Below, in pieces: positions 8,690 to 18,753 of a stretch of DNA of 64,000 bases. Source of the stretch: Mumia sp. ZJ1417 (lineage in GTDB: Bacteria; Actinomycetota; Actinomycetes; Propionibacteriales; Nocardioidaceae). Made by a program: the position numbers and the translations under genes. The stretch spans positions 3,658,001 through 3,722,000 of the forward strand of contig NZ_CP059901.1 of NCBI RefSeq assembly GCF_014127285.1, written 5' to 3'. Numbering within the stretch: position 1 is the first letter of the stretch; each line of letters starts with the position of its first letter. Below the pieces are notes generated by a model. The model did no database searches, was not told the origin of the DNA, and saw nothing but the letters and a program-made list of their open reading frames with translations.

Positions 8690-9090
8690 CCCTCCATCAC
8701 CGGCCCGGAGTGGTGCGACCAGAGCTTCCACCCGGTCGCGGTCTCGACGAGGACGTCGGTCGCGACGCCGCGCCCGCCGGCGAACACCGTGGGCGCCTCG
8801 CCTTCGGCCTCGGAGAGCACGTTCTCGACGCACGACACGATCGCGATGCCGTCACGACGCCGCACCTCGACGTCGGTGAGGATGAACTGGATGTAGCCGA
8901 CGTTGGCCATGAGCATCGCGAACGACCGCAGGATCGCGCCACGGCCGAGGATCGGCTCGGCGCCAGGGTGCACACACACCGTGTCCTCGCCGGGCAGCCA
9001 CAGCGACGACATGAGGTCGAGGTCACCGTGCTCGATCGCGTCGTAGAACGCCTGGTGGGTCACGAGGACCGGGTCACGCCGCTCAGCCAT
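8686..9090 (-). CDS. NTF2-like/SnoaL-fold protein embedded in the folate operon
   Basis: 134 aa. A cone-shaped NTF2-like fold is suggested by the opening helix (AFYDAIEHGDLDLMSSLWLP), then CVHPGAEPILGRGAILRSF and a C-terminal strand ending KLWSHHSGPV, a pattern typical of DUF4440/SnoaL-like proteins. Its ATG (9090) lies inside the folP 3' end (8-bp overlap) and its stop overlaps folB ATG. It is thus wired between folP and folB with no free base. The function is unknown; a pterin-related role is inferred only from position. Confidence 0.8.
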   Translation of the reverse strand: MAERRDPVLVTHQAFYDAIEHGDLDLMSSLWLPGEDTVCVHPGAEPILGRGAILRSFAMLMANVGYIQFILTDVEVRRRDGIAIVSCVENVLSEAEGEAPTVFAGGRGVATDVLVETATGWKLWSHHSGPVMEG

Positions 9091-9934
9091 CGCGCCACCG
9101 CTCGGCGACGCGCACGGCGTCGGCGTTGGGCGCGACGTCGTGGACACGCACGCACCACGCGCCCGCCGCCGCCGCTAGCGCAGTGGTCGCGACCGTCGCG
9201 GAGTCGCGCTCCCTCGGAGGCCGCAGGCCGTCGTCGTCCGCGAGCAGCTCGCCGAGGAACCGCTTGCGGCTCGCCGCGACCAGCAGCGGATAGCCGAGCG
9301 AGGCGAACGCCTCGAGGTGAGCGAGGACGGTCCAGTTCTGGGGGCCTCGCTTGGAGAAGCCGATGCCGGGATCGACCACGACCTGCTCGGGCCGGACCCC
9401 CTTGGCGAGCGCGAGGTCGACGGCGCTGCCCAGCTCGTCGACGACGTCGGGCACGAGATCGTCGTAGTGCGTCGCGGCGTCGCCCTGCATCGTGTCGGAG
9501 TGCCCTCGCCAGTGCATGACGACGTACGGGACACCGGTGCGCGCGGCCACCTCGAGGATGTCGGGGTCGGCGAGCCCGCCGGAGACGTCGTTGATGACCC
9601 GCGCACCTGCGGCGACAGCACGCTCCGCGACCTCGGCGCGCATGGTGTCGACAGAGACGACGACACCGCGCTCCACAAGAGCACGGACGACCGGCTCGAC
9701 CCGCGCCAGCTCGGTGGCCGCGTCGACGCGCTGGGCCCCGGGACGGGTCGACTCGCCGCCCACATCGACGAGGTCGGCACCGGCGGCGACGAGCTCGAGG
9801 CCGTGACGGACCGCGTCGTCGGCGTCGAGCCACAGCCCCCCGTCCGAGAACGAGTCGGGGGTGACGTTCACGACGCCCATCACCTGGCACCGACCCGCGT
9901 CGGGGAGCAGCGGCACCACGCGACGCGCAAACAT
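9083..9934 (-). CDS. folP: Dihydropteroate synthase
   Basis: 283 aa. GVVNVTPDSFSDGG (20-33) and DVGGESTRPG (about 57-66) are the two diagnostic DHPS loops, and SKRGPQNW, ASRKRFLGEL and VRVHDV complete the pABA/pterin site. It joins p-aminobenzoate to hydroxymethyl-dihydropterin pyrophosphate; this is the sulfonamide target. ATG 9934 overlaps the folE stop by one base (TGATG). The frame continues upstream but that extension is folE antisense-frame shadow. Confidence 0.95.
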   Translation of the reverse strand: MFARRVVPLLPDAGRCQVMGVVNVTPDSFSDGGLWLDADDAVRHGLELVAAGADLVDVGGESTRPGAQRVDAATELARVEPVVRALVERGVVVSVDTMRAEVAERAVAAGARVINDVSGGLADPDILEVAARTGVPYVVMHWRGHSDTMQGDAATHYDDLVPDVVDELGSAVDLALAKGVRPEQVVVDPGIGFSKRGPQNWTVLAHLEAFASLGYPLLVAASRKRFLGELLADDDGLRPPRERDSATVATTALAAAAGAWCVRVHDVAPNADAVRVAERWRDG

Positions 9935-10527
9935 CAGCGGCCCGTGATCAGGGCCATCGCCTCGGCCCGGGTCGCAGGATCGCGCAGCTGTCCGCGTACG
10001 GCGCTGGTGATCGTCTTGGCCCCGGGCTTGCGGACGCCGCGCATCGTCATGCACAGGTGCTCGGCCTCGATCTGGACGATCACACCGAGCGGGCGCAAGG
10101 TCTCGGTCAGCGCGTCCGCGATCTGCGTGGTCAGCCGCTCCTGCACCTGCGGGCGGCGGGCGTACACGTCGACGAGCCGCGCGAGCTTGGACAGCCCGAC
10201 CACGCGGCCGTCCTCGGCGGGGATGTAGCCGACGTGCGCGACCCCCGTGAACGGCACGAGGTGGTGCTCGCACATCGACCACAGCTCGATGTCCTTGACC
10301 AGGATCATCTCGTCGTGGTCGACCTCGAAGGTGCGCGACAGCGCCTCCTGGGGATCCCGGCGCATGCCGGCGAAGATCTCCTTGTAGGCGCGGGCGACCC
10401 GCTCCGGCGTGTCCTTGAGCCCGTCGCGGTGAGGGTCCTCCCCGATCGCGGCGAGGAGCTCACGGATCGCGGCCTCGGCACGCGGCGTGTCGAACTCGGG
10501 CAGCGCCCCGCTCTCGGCCTGCGCCAC
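9934..10527 (-). CDS. folE: GTP cyclohydrolase I
   Basis: 197 aa from GTG 10527. The zinc site Cys86-x-His88-His89 (SMCEHH) and Cys159 (EHLCMTMRG) are present, so this is the zinc-dependent type IA enzyme that turns GTP into dihydroneopterin triphosphate. GTG 10527 lies within the ftsH stop region (stop at 10529-10531), giving a coupled start; the track-length start at 10647 would add 40 residues that are ftsH out-of-frame sequence. It opens the folate genes directly after ftsH, a common actinobacterial order. Confidence 0.94.
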   Translation of the reverse strand: MAQAESGALPEFDTPRAEAAIRELLAAIGEDPHRDGLKDTPERVARAYKEIFAGMRRDPQEALSRTFEVDHDEMILVKDIELWSMCEHHLVPFTGVAHVGYIPAEDGRVVGLSKLARLVDVYARRPQVQERLTTQIADALTETLRPLGVIVQIEAEHLCMTMRGVRKPGAKTITSAVRGQLRDPATRAEAMALITGR

Positions 10528-10528
10528 G

Positions 10529-12571
10529 TCAGTGCGCTCCGGGCGACGGCGGCTCGGGCGTTCCTCCCGCCGGGTCGGAACCCGGGCCGTGCAGGTCGGT
10601 GCCACCTTGACCGGGCGCGAGGACGATCGTGCCCTCGTCGCCGTCACGCTCGGGCTCGTGGCCGTTGATCTCCTTCGGGGAGAGCACCGGCGGCAACGAC
10701 GACGGCTTGCGGGTCTCCGAACCGGTCCACGCCGGACGCGCGGACCGACGCTTGAGCGACTCGAAGATCGCGGCGACCTCGGCCTTGTTGAGCGTCTCCT
10801 TCTCGAGCAGCGCGAGCACCAGGTCGTCGAGGACGGCGCGGTTCTCGGCGAGGATGTCGAACGCCTCCTGGTGGGCGTAGCTGATGAACTTGGTCACCTC
10901 TTCGTCGACGATCGCCGCAAGCTCCTCGGAGTAGTTGCGCGAGTGGCCGATGTCGCGGCCGAGGAACGGCTCCGAGCCGTTCTCGCCGAGGCGCACGGCA
11001 CCGATCCGCTCGGTCATGCCGTACTGGGTGACCATCGCGCGAGCGAGGTTGGTCGCCTTCTCGATGTCGTTGGCGGCGCCGGTCGTCGGGTTGTGGAAGA
11101 CGAGCTCCTCGGCGGCGCGACCGCCCATCATGTAGGCCAGCTTGTCGAGCATCTCGGCACGCGTCTGGCTGTACTTGTCCTCGTCGGGCAGCACCATCGT
11201 GTAACCGAGGGCACGGCCTCGCGGCATGATCGTGATCTTGTGCACGGGGTCGCTGCCGGGCAGCGCTGCGGCGACCAGTGCGTGGCCACCCTCGTGGTAC
11301 GCGGTGATCTTGCGCTCGTGCTCGCTCATGAGGCGGGTCCGCTTCTGCGGGCCAGCGACGACGCGGTCGATGGCCTCGTCGAGCATGTGGTTGTCGATCA
11401 GCGCCTGGTTGCTGCGGGCGGTGAGCAGCGCAGCCTCGTTGAGGACGTTGGCGAGGTCGGCGCCGGAGAAGCCGGGCGTGCGCCGCGCAACCGACTCGAG
11501 GTCGACGTCGGGCGCCAGCGGCTTGCCGCGCGAGTGGACCTGCAAGATCTGCAGACGGCCCTTGAGGTCGGGCGCCTCGACCGCGATCTGGCGGTCGAAC
11601 CGGCCCGGGCGCAGCAGCGCTGGGTCGAGGACGTCGGGACGGTTGGTGGCGGCGATGAGGATCACGCCGCCGCGGACGTCGAAGCCGTCCATCTCGACGA
11701 GCAGCTGGTTGAGCGTCTGCTCGCGCTCGTCGTGCCCGCCGCCGAGGCCAGCGCCACGGTGACGCCCGACGGCGTCGATCTCGTCGATGAAGACGATCGC
11801 GGGCGCGTTCTCCTTGGCCTGCTCGAACAGGTCACGGACACGGCTCGCACCGACACCGACGAACATCTCGACGAAGTCCGAGCCCGAGATCGAGTAGAAC
11901 GGCACGCCCGCCTCGCCGGCCACGGCGCGCGCGAGGAGGGTCTTGCCGGTGCCGGGAGGGCCGTACAGGAGGACGCCCTTGGGGATCTTGGCACCGACCG
12001 CCTGGAACTTCTGTGGGTCGGCCAGGAACTCCTTGATCTCGCCGAGCTCCTCGACGGCCTCGTCCGCACCCGCGACGTCGGCGAAGGTCGTCTGCGGCGT
12101 GTCCTTGGAGATGAGCTTGGCCTTGGACTTCGCGAACTGCATGACGCGTCCGCCGCCGCCCTGCATCGAGTTCATCAAGAAGATGAACAGCAGGAAGATC
12201 AGCGCGAACGGCAGCAGGAGTCCGAGCAGGTTGCCGAGGAAGCTCGGCTTGGGGATATCGACGTCGTACGTCTTCATCTCCTTGTCGGAGACGCTCTCAT
12301 CCGCAAGCTTGCGCAGCTGGTTGCCCTGGTCGCCGAGCCAGTTGGCGCGCACCTTCTTGTCATCGTCGAGCGTGGCGCGGATCTCGTTGTCGCCGGCGCC
12401 GACGAAGGTCGCCTCGGCGACCTTGCCCTGCTCGAAGTACCGCACCATCGTCGCGGTCTTGACCTCTTGATAGCCGCTGTTGGACGACACCAGCTGGAGC
12501 AGGGCCAGAACCGCGATGACACTGATGATGATCCAGAGCCACGGGCCCTTGAAGATGCGTTTGACGTCCAT
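10529..12571 (-). CDS. ftsH: ATP-dependent zinc metalloprotease FtsH
   Basis: 680 aa. Two membrane segments (11-29 and 112-133) flank a short extracytoplasmic domain; the AAA module has Walker A GPPGTGKT (204-211), FIDEIDAVG, and the second region of homology with RPGRFDR; the zinc protease motif HEGGH is at 426-430. It degrades membrane and regulatory proteins in an ATP-dependent hexamer. The C-terminus is Pro/Gly-rich. [10 protein letters not shown] is the usual actinobacterial start; 20 further in-frame codons upstream are not conserved. It stands between hpt and folE. Confidence 0.96.
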   Translation of the reverse strand: MDVKRIFKGPWLWIIISVIAVLALLQLVSSNSGYQEVKTATMVRYFEQGKVAEATFVGAGDNEIRATLDDDKKVRANWLGDQGNQLRKLADESVSDKEMKTYDVDIPKPSFLGNLLGLLLPFALIFLLFIFLMNSMQGGGGRVMQFAKSKAKLISKDTPQTTFADVAGADEAVEELGEIKEFLADPQKFQAVGAKIPKGVLLYGPPGTGKTLLARAVAGEAGVPFYSISGSDFVEMFVGVGASRVRDLFEQAKENAPAIVFIDEIDAVGRHRGAGLGGGHDEREQTLNQLLVEMDGFDVRGGVILIAATNRPDVLDPALLRPGRFDRQIAVEAPDLKGRLQILQVHSRGKPLAPDVDLESVARRTPGFSGADLANVLNEAALLTARSNQALIDNHMLDEAIDRVVAGPQKRTRLMSEHERKITAYHEGGHALVAAALPGSDPVHKITIMPRGRALGYTMVLPDEDKYSQTRAEMLDKLAYMMGGRAAEELVFHNPTTGAANDIEKATNLARAMVTQYGMTERIGAVRLGENGSEPFLGRDIGHSRNYSEELAAIVDEEVTKFISYAHQEAFDILAENRAVLDDLVLALLEKETLNKAEVAAIFESLKRRSARPAWTGSETRKPSSLPPVLSPKEINGHEPERDGDEGTIVLAPGQGGTDLHGPGSDPAGGTPEPPSPGAH

Positions 12572-12742
12572 GATCCGAGGCCGCGCCTCGCTCCTCCTGC
12601 GTAGGAATGGGTACGGGAACCGACGGTACACGCCCTCGCCATGAAGGCAGGGCGAGTCTTGTCCCCTGGTGCTTCAACGTCTGGCACCCGTCCACATGTT
12701 CCCAGAAGCCGCGCGGATCTTGCTCCGTGACGGCTGCTTGGG

Positions 12743-13300
12743 TCAGGAGTAGACGTGCGGAGCGAGCGTCGCGATGTCGCGCAGGTTGCGGTAGCGCTCG
12801 TCGTAGTCGAGCCCGTAGCCGACCACGAAGGCGTTGGGGATCTCGAAACCGACGTACTTGACGTCGACGGCCATCTTGAGCGCCTCAGGCTTGCGCAGCA
12901 GCGTGCAGATCTCGACCGAGGCCGGCTTGCGCGAGCGCAGGTTGGACGTCAGCCACGACAGCGTGAGGCCCGAGTCGATGATGTCCTCGACGATCAGGAC
13001 GTGCCGGCCCGAGAGGTCGGTGTCGAGGTCCTTGAGGATCCGTACGACGCCGGACGAGGTCGTGCCCGACCCGTACGAGGTGACCGCCATCCAGTCCATC
13101 TCGACGTCGCGCTCGAGAGCACGGGCAAGGTCGGCCATCACCATGACCGCACCCTTGAGCACGCCGACGAGCAGCAGGTCCTCGCCCTCGTAGTCGCGCG
13201 CGATCTCAGCGGCGAGCTCTCGGAGGCGGGCCTGGATGTCGGCCTCGGGGATGTACGTCTGGTCCAGCGCGAGGTCGCCCTCGATCTGCTTCGCGTCCAC
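12743..13300 (-). CDS. hpt: Hypoxanthine phosphoribosyltransferase
   Basis: 185 aa from GTG 13300. The PRPP loop [14 protein letters not shown] and the substrate loop near [11 protein letters not shown] are those of Hpt. It salvages hypoxanthine and guanine to IMP and GMP. GTG 13354 is an alternative that overlaps the tilS stop as GTGA and would add 18 residues; I prefer 13300 because the added part is unlike the family and a weak GAGG stands before 13300. The tilS-hpt-ftsH order is conserved in Gram-positive bacteria. Confidence 0.93.
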   Translation of the reverse strand: MDAKQIEGDLALDQTYIPEADIQARLRELAAEIARDYEGEDLLLVGVLKGAVMVMADLARALERDVEMDWMAVTSYGSGTTSSGVVRILKDLDTDLSGRHVLIVEDIIDSGLTLSWLTSNLRSRKPASVEICTLLRKPEALKMAVDVKYVGFEIPNAFVVGYGLDYDERYRNLRDIATLAPHVYS

Positions 13301-13350
13301 GGAGCCAGCCTCGCACAGCGACCCTGACGACGCGTCCGGGGGCCCGCCGC

Positions 13351-14337
13351 TCACGACGGGATGAAGAGGAGTACACCGCCCGTGCGGCGGACGGTCAGGC
13401 CGCCGGGAAGCGCCGGGCCGCCCTGGCCGCGCCAGGCGGTGACCAGCTGCTCGACCCCGGCGACGTGCGCTGCCGTGAGGTCGTTCGCGGTCGATCCGGC
13501 GCCGATCGCGGCAGCGCGCAGAACCCGCGTCCGTAGGGCGCGAGGGAGGGCAGCGAGCGCGGCGACGTCGAGCGCCCCGTCGTCGCGGGTGACCTCGCGC
13601 GCTGCCGTACGGGCGAGCACGTCGAGGGCGTCGGCGTCGTCGCGCAGGCCGTCAGCCGTACGCGCGAGGGCGGCCGCGACACCCGGTCCGAGCTCGCGCT
13701 CGAGCAACGGCAGGACCGTGCGACGGACGCGCACCCGGGCGTAGCGGGCATCGTCGTTGTGAGGGTCGTCCCACCAGGTGAGGCCGACCGCGCGGCAGAC
13801 CTGCTCGGTGTCGGCGCGGGTGAGGCCGAGGAGCGGGCGCCGCCAGATTCCCGTACGGGGTGCCATGCCGGCGAGCGAGCGTGCACCGGACCCTCGGGCC
13901 AGCCCGAGGAGCACGGTCTCGGCTTGGTCGTCGCGGGTGTGCGCGAGCAGGACGGCGGCGGCACCGAGCTCGTCGGCACAGGCCTGCAGCGCCTCACGAC
14001 GTGCGACGCGCGCCGCACCCTCCGGGCCCCCGTCGGACCCGACGTCGACCCGCTCGACGCGGGCCTCGACCCCGAGGTCGCGCGACTGCGCGGCGGCGCG
14101 CTGCGCGACCTGGTCCGACCCCGCCTGCAGGCCGTGGTCGACGACGAGCGCGAGCGCACGACCGCCACGGCCGGCAACGACGAACGACGTCAGCGCGGCC
14201 AGCGCGAGCGAGTCGGCGCCGCCCGAGACGCCGAACACGACCGTGGCGTCGCCAGGGAGGTCGGCGAGCGCGTCCGAGACCGCACGGCGCCCGCGCGCGA
14301 CCACGGGGTCGAGGGGCGGCGTACGGCGCGCGGTCAT
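13351..14337 (-). CDS. tilS: tRNA(Ile)-lysidine synthetase
   Basis: 328 aa. The PP-loop SGGADS (38-43) binds [20 protein letters not shown] and [18 protein letters not shown] are the TilS-specific motifs. It modifies C34 of the AUA-reading tRNA-Ile with lysine. The C-terminal third is short, as usual in actinobacteria, which lack the longer C-terminal domains of the E. coli enzyme. The gene starts 11 bp after the metallopeptidase stop and is followed by hpt, so it is inside the same minus-strand operon. Confidence 0.93.
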   Translation of the reverse strand: MTARRTPPLDPVVARGRRAVSDALADLPGDATVVFGVSGGADSLALAALTSFVVAGRGGRALALVVDHGLQAGSDQVAQRAAAQSRDLGVEARVERVDVGSDGGPEGAARVARREALQACADELGAAAVLLAHTRDDQAETVLLGLARGSGARSLAGMAPRTGIWRRPLLGLTRADTEQVCRAVGLTWWDDPHNDDARYARVRVRRTVLPLLERELGPGVAAALARTADGLRDDADALDVLARTAAREVTRDDGALDVAALAALPRALRTRVLRAAAIGAGSTANDLTAAHVAGVEQLVTAWRGQGGPALPGGLTVRRTGGVLLFIPS

Positions 14338-14347
14338 GGCGACGATC

Positions 14348-15430
14348 TCATCCGTGAACGCGTGCGACCCACTGGTCGGGCTGCTCGATCTCCTCCGCGG
14401 ACGGCAGGTTGACCGGCGAGGCCCACACGGCGTCGAAGCCCTCACGACCGACCGACTTCTCGACGGATCGGACGAACGCGGCGCCGTCACGGTACTGGCG
14501 GATCTTCGCGTCGAGGCCGAGCACCTGGCGTACGAGCCGGTCGAGCAGACCACCGCCCTGACGGCGCTTGTCGAAGCGACGCCGGATGTGGCGCACGGTC
14601 GGGATCACCGAGGGCCCGACCCCGTCCATCACCACGTCGGCGTGGCCCTCCAGGAGCGACATGACGCCGGTGACCTGCGCGATGATCTCGCGCTGGCGAT
14701 CGTTCTGGAGCACGTCCATCAAGGAGACGCGCTCGCCTCGTACGAAACGGCCTGCTGCCTTCGACGCCTCGCCGAGCGAGCGCGAGACGCCCTCGGGATC
14801 GGTGTCGGTGGCGTCGATCAGCCCGTCGACGAGTCCTTGGATGTGCGCCCGCATCCACGGCACGGCCGTGAACTGCACGCGGTGGGTCTCCTCGTGCAGG
14901 CAGACCCAGAGCCGGAAGTCGTGCGCGTCCACGTCCAGCTCGCGCTCGACGTGCACGACGTTCGGGGCCACCAGCAGGAGGCGTCCGCCGACCGGGAGCC
15001 CGCCGTCTGCTGCGGGCGCGGTGTAGAACGGGTCGAACTGCCCGAGCACCTTCGTCGACATGAAGGCCAGCGCAGCGCCGACCTCCGCCCCCGTCACGCG
15101 GGCGCCGATCGCCCGTCCGAAGCGCCCGGGAGCCTGCCCCTTCGCCTCAGCCGCCGCCTGGACCTTCTCGAGCATCGGCCGGAGCACGACCTCGAACGAC
15201 GACACGTTGGCCGTGACCCAGCCCGGGCGGTCCACGACGAGGACGGGTGCGGTCGCCGACTCCGCCACGAGCCCGGTGAACTCGCGTACGGGGCCTTCCG
15301 ACCGCGCCGCGCCCTCACGGAGCTCGGCGACGACCTGCTCGGCCTCGGCACTGGCGATCTCGGGACCGGGCCGGGTCATCCGCGCGGCGGTCGTCAGCGC
15401 GAAGTCCCAGTCGATCATGCTGTCCGTCAT
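14348..15430 (-). CDS. Zinc-dependent metallopeptidase-like protein (DUF2342, Rv3626c-like)
   Basis: 360 aa. The zincin motif HEETH (179-183) with flanking aromatic residues and a later LLEGHADVVMDG segment match the DUF2342/TIGR03624 family, sometimes named coenzyme F420 biosynthesis-associated although no F420 role is visible. It lies between dacB and tilS as in mycobacteria. No signal peptide, so probably cytoplasmic. Met5 is an alternative start; ATG 15430 is favoured by TAGGCT at the leaderless spacing. Confidence 0.85.
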   Translation of the reverse strand: MTDSMIDWDFALTTAARMTRPGPEIASAEAEQVVAELREGAARSEGPVREFTGLVAESATAPVLVVDRPGWVTANVSSFEVVLRPMLEKVQAAAEAKGQAPGRFGRAIGARVTGAEVGAALAFMSTKVLGQFDPFYTAPAADGGLPVGGRLLLVAPNVVHVERELDVDAHDFRLWVCLHEETHRVQFTAVPWMRAHIQGLVDGLIDATDTDPEGVSRSLGEASKAAGRFVRGERVSLMDVLQNDRQREIIAQVTGVMSLLEGHADVVMDGVGPSVIPTVRHIRRRFDKRRQGGGLLDRLVRQVLGLDAKIRQYRDGAAFVRSVEKSVGREGFDAVWASPVNLPSAEEIEQPDQWVARVHG

Positions 15431-15437
15431 GCCTGCG

Positions 15438-15443
15438 AGCCTA
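15438..15443 (-). promoter_or_regulatory. -10 TAGGCT sharing its TAG with the dacB stop codon
   Basis: The minus-strand hexamer TAGGCT stands 7 nt before ATG 15430. Its first three bases are the TAG stop codon of dacB (15441-15443), so stop codon and -10 element are fused. Confidence 0.6.
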
Positions 15444-16910
15444 CGCGGAGGCTGCGCAGGAGCAGGCCGACAGCCGCGCAGCGATGCGGTCGAGCATCGT
15501 CCGGGCGTCGAGGGTACGCCGATCGGGCACGCGGTCGGTGAAGATCACGAAGCCGACGGGTGTCCCGTCGCGGGTGGCGGTCGTGCCGGCATAGGAGTGG
15601 ACACCAGACAACGTGCCGGTCTTCACACGGACGACACCGAGCCCCGCCTCCGTACCGCTGTCGGTGAAGCGCGTCGCCAGCGAGCCGTTGAAGCCCGCGA
15701 TCGGATAGCGGTCGAAGAGCTCCGACGCGGTCGACACGACCTGGAGCATCGAGGCGAGCGTGACGCGGTTGTCGCGCGAGAGCCCGCTCCCGTCGTAGAC
15801 GCGGTTGCCCTCCCAGTCGACCCCGAGCCCGGTGAGCACGTCCCGGACGGCCTTGGCCCCGCCCTCGAACGTCGCGGGCTGCTTCTCGGCGATCGCGACG
15901 TGGCGCAGCAGCACCTCCGCCGCCTGGTTGTCGCTGTGCTCGATCACCGACTGCGCGATCTGCGCGACGGTGCCGCTGCTGACCGCGGCGAGCTCCTCGG
16001 ACTCCACCGGCCGGCCCGTGCTTGCGACGCCCGTCACCTTCAGGCCGCGCGCCTTCAGCTGCTTGGCGAACGTCGCGGCGGCCTGGCGGGCCGGGTCGGC
16101 GGTGCGACGCCACCCGTCACGCCCCTGGTCGACCCACAGGGCGCTGACCGGCGAGGTCACGAACGAGGTGATGTAGCTCGGCTCCCAGGTCGGGTTTGCC
16201 GCCGGCCCGGTGAACAGCGAGGTGTCGTACCCGAGCGAGACCTCGGTGACACCGTCGGCCTGCAGCGCTTTGGCTGTCTGGCGGGCGAGTTGTGCGAGGG
16301 ACGCCTGCTGCGGGTACGACACGCGTGCGGCGGCGTTCGACGTCGCCGTGAGATAAGGGTCGCCGCCCCCGACGAGGACCAGCTTCGCGGGCCCGGGTGC
16401 GAGCGCGTCGGCCGTCGGTGCCGCGTCGGTCGCGGACGGCTGCTCCTCTCCGGTGGTGTCACGGAGCACGGTCGTACGGAAGCGGTGCTCCGGCCCCAGC
16501 GTCTGCATCGCGGCGAGCGAGGTGAACAGCTTGAGCGTCGACGCGGGGATGAACGCGCCCGTCCCGGAGCTCCAGACCTGCTCCCCCGAAGAGAGATCCG
16601 ACACGGCGAACCCGACGTGCGTGCCGAGCGCCTTGCGGCCGAGCAGCGGCGCGATCGCGCGCTGCACGCGGTCCGCGTCGAGAGGACGGGACTGCGGCGC
16701 GGCGAGAACCGGCGCGAGTTCGGGCTCGGCCGGGGTGACAGGCACTGACGCGGGATCGGCCTCGCGTGACTCGCAGGTGCCGCCCTCGCAGAGCCAGCGG
16801 TCGAGGTGGCCGAGGCTGTACGCGGCGACGCCCCCGCCGGTCAGGACGAGCACCACCGCGAGGAGCACGTACGGCCAGGCGCGGCCGCGCTCGGAGTGGT
16901 GTGAAGGCAT
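15441..16910 (-). CDS. dacB: D-alanyl-D-alanine carboxypeptidase/endopeptidase, PBP4 class (S13)
   Basis: 489 aa. One N-terminal membrane segment (about 12-33) anchors or secretes the protein. The serine penicillin-binding triad is complete: SxxK as STLK (124-127), SDN within SDNQAAE, and KTG in KTGTLSGV. S13 enzymes trim peptidoglycan stem peptides and cleave crosslinks. The position beside the DUF2342 gene and near ppa matches the mycobacterial Rv3627c locus. ATG 16910 is set by a TAGGCT 6 nt upstream. Confidence 0.94.
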   Translation of the reverse strand: MPSHHSERGRAWPYVLLAVVLVLTGGGVAAYSLGHLDRWLCEGGTCESREADPASVPVTPAEPELAPVLAAPQSRPLDADRVQRAIAPLLGRKALGTHVGFAVSDLSSGEQVWSSGTGAFIPASTLKLFTSLAAMQTLGPEHRFRTTVLRDTTGEEQPSATDAAPTADALAPGPAKLVLVGGGDPYLTATSNAAARVSYPQQASLAQLARQTAKALQADGVTEVSLGYDTSLFTGPAANPTWEPSYITSFVTSPVSALWVDQGRDGWRRTADPARQAAATFAKQLKARGLKVTGVASTGRPVESEELAAVSSGTVAQIAQSVIEHSDNQAAEVLLRHVAIAEKQPATFEGGAKAVRDVLTGLGVDWEGNRVYDGSGLSRDNRVTLASMLQVVSTASELFDRYPIAGFNGSLATRFTDSGTEAGLGVVRVKTGTLSGVHSYAGTTATRDGTPVGFVIFTDRVPDRRTLDARTMLDRIAARLSACSCAASA

Positions 16911-16916
16911 GTTTCG

Positions 16917-16922
16917 AGCCTA
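16917..16922 (-). promoter_or_regulatory. -10 TAGGCT sharing its TAG with the nucleotidase stop codon
   Basis: TAGGCT is 6 nt before dacB ATG 16910; bases 16920-16922 are at once the -10 TAG and the stop codon of the upstream nucleotidase gene. Confidence 0.6.
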
Positions 16923-18611
16923 GCCAAGGAGGGGAAGGTCGAGGACGGCGAGCGGCTGACCGTCGTGGAGCAACCGCCAGTGCGGCTCCTGCGCGTACGG
17001 GCGCCCGTCGGCGAGGTGCCTGGCGACCAGTGTCCGCAGCGGCTCGGTGAGCTCGTGGACGACGGGCGCACCGCTGACGTGCGGGTACGAGGCGGCGCCC
17101 GAGGCACGGTAGCGGCTGACGACGACGTGGAAGTGCTGCGCGTCTCGCAGTGGACGGCCGTCGTACGACAGTGCAGCGATCCGTGCACCGAGCGGGCGCG
17201 CGAGGTCGATGTCGTACGTGAGAGGCGCCTCGGCCCCGTACGCGACGTCGTAGTCGAAGTCCGGCGTGCCGTGCGGCGTCCGCGGGGTGGGGGCGTTGGT
17301 GAGCGCGTCGGGATGGTGGGGGCCGGGTGCCTGTGTGGCGGCGAAGAACGCGGCCGCGTGCTCGAGGTGCGCACGCAGCTCGGCCCCGGTCATGGCGACC
17401 ACGACCAGCCCGCTGTCGAACTGGCACAACGCCGCGACGTGGCGCTGGCGCACCGGGCCCGCCGGCACCCTCGCGTACCGGTTGGTCGGGCTCACGAGGC
17501 TGAGCAGGGGGAGGTCGCCCGGTAGCATCCCGCGCAGCGCGCCGGATTGTGCGGCGGCGACGAGGGCGAGCGCCGTGGTCGGCCGGTAGCGCGCCGGCTC
17601 GGTCTCGATCGGCGCCTCGGCGTGGCCCACCACGCGGTCGCCGCAGGCACGGACGTGTGCGTGCTGGGGCGCGACAAGCGCGACGATCTCGGGGTCTTCC
17701 TCGGCATCGGCGGTGTCGACGAGCCGCGAGCGCGCCTCGTGAGCGGCCCAGCCGTCGGCCGTGCGTGCGAGGTCGATCTCGACCACCGCCACCCGCATCC
17801 CCCAGCACAGCGGCTCGGTGAGCAGGACCGGACGCCCGTCCGGTCCGGTGACGTGCCGCTCGGCGACCTCGACGTGCGCGTGGCCCGCCACGACGACATC
17901 GACGCCAGGGACGCAGCGCGCGAGGTCGAGGGCCGCGTTCTCCGGGGTCGACGGCTCCACGATCCCCGAGTGCACGACCGCGACGACGACGTCCGCGCCG
18001 GCCGCCCGCACCTCGGCGACCAGCGGCCCAGCCGCGTCGACGACGTCGGTGAAGCGGAGGTGGGCGCGCACGTCGCGGTTCCAGGAGGTCACCTTCGGCG
18101 TGGTGAGCCCGACGATCCCAACCCGTACGGGCGGCTCGCCAGGGATCACGACGACCTCGCGCATGACCGACGCCGCCAACGCAGGCTCGCCTGTCACGGC
18201 GTCGTGCGCGTTGCCCGCCAGCAGCGGGGCGTCGAGCTGCTCGCGGAACCGCGCCAGCGCCCGTACGCCGTAGTCGAGCTCGTGGTTGCCCAGGGCCACG
18301 GCGTCGTACCCGAGGTGGTTCATCGCGGCCGCCATCGGGTGCAGCGGCACGTCGTCGTCTGCCGCCTCGGCGAGCAGGCGTGCGTACTCGTGCGACAGCG
18401 CACTGCCCTCGAGCACGTCACCGGCGTCGACGAGCAGCGCCGTGGGCATGGACTCGCGGAGGCGACGCACCACGCCGGCCACCCGGGCGAGACCGATGCG
18501 GTTGCCGTACGCGTCCTCGTACGGACGGTCGGTGCCGTAGTCGTGGTCGCGGACCTGACCGTGCAGATCCGTCGTCGCGAGCACCGTGAGCCGCGGCGTC
18601 ACCGCGGGCAT
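16920..18611 (-). CDS. 5'-nucleotidase / 2',3'-cyclic-nucleotide phosphodiesterase family protein
   Basis: 563 aa. The metallophosphatase domain starts at TTDLHG (13-18), with VDAGDVLEG, ALGNHELDYG and a VAGHAHVEV block; the C-terminal half is the 5'-nucleotidase substrate-binding domain (FDSGLVVVAMTGAELRAHLEH). Relatives are usually exported; here the start MPAVTPRLTV gives no signal peptide, so the protein may act in the cytosol on nucleotides. It is inserted between ppa and dacB, which are near neighbours in mycobacteria. It is transcribed divergently from ppa, with 142 bp between starts. Confidence 0.87.
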   Translation of the reverse strand: MPAVTPRLTVLATTDLHGQVRDHDYGTDRPYEDAYGNRIGLARVAGVVRRLRESMPTALLVDAGDVLEGSALSHEYARLLAEAADDDVPLHPMAAAMNHLGYDAVALGNHELDYGVRALARFREQLDAPLLAGNAHDAVTGEPALAASVMREVVVIPGEPPVRVGIVGLTTPKVTSWNRDVRAHLRFTDVVDAAGPLVAEVRAAGADVVVAVVHSGIVEPSTPENAALDLARCVPGVDVVVAGHAHVEVAERHVTGPDGRPVLLTEPLCWGMRVAVVEIDLARTADGWAAHEARSRLVDTADAEEDPEIVALVAPQHAHVRACGDRVVGHAEAPIETEPARYRPTTALALVAAAQSGALRGMLPGDLPLLSLVSPTNRYARVPAGPVRQRHVAALCQFDSGLVVVAMTGAELRAHLEHAAAFFAATQAPGPHHPDALTNAPTPRTPHGTPDFDYDVAYGAEAPLTYDIDLARPLGARIAALSYDGRPLRDAQHFHVVVSRYRASGAASYPHVSGAPVVHELTEPLRTLVARHLADGRPYAQEPHWRLLHDGQPLAVLDLPLLG

Positions 18612-18753
18612 ACGCTGTTGCGTGCGTCACAGGGGCCAACCCCGTGTCCCGTGTCTTTGCCCACGTACGAGAGACTAGACAAGTCTTGCGTGCCCGGGTG
18701 GACAGGCCCTGCGTGCGCTGCTCGGACCACTCGCACGAACCAATGGAGGAACA

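Noticed and set aside
9090-9147. Upstream extension of the NTF2-like gene
   Set aside because: The 19 extra residues are folP sequence in another frame; MAERRD at 9090 gives the normal family start.
10487-12604. 705-codon plus-strand frame opposite ftsH
   Set aside because: Antisense shadow; no motif, whereas the minus strand encodes a complete FtsH.
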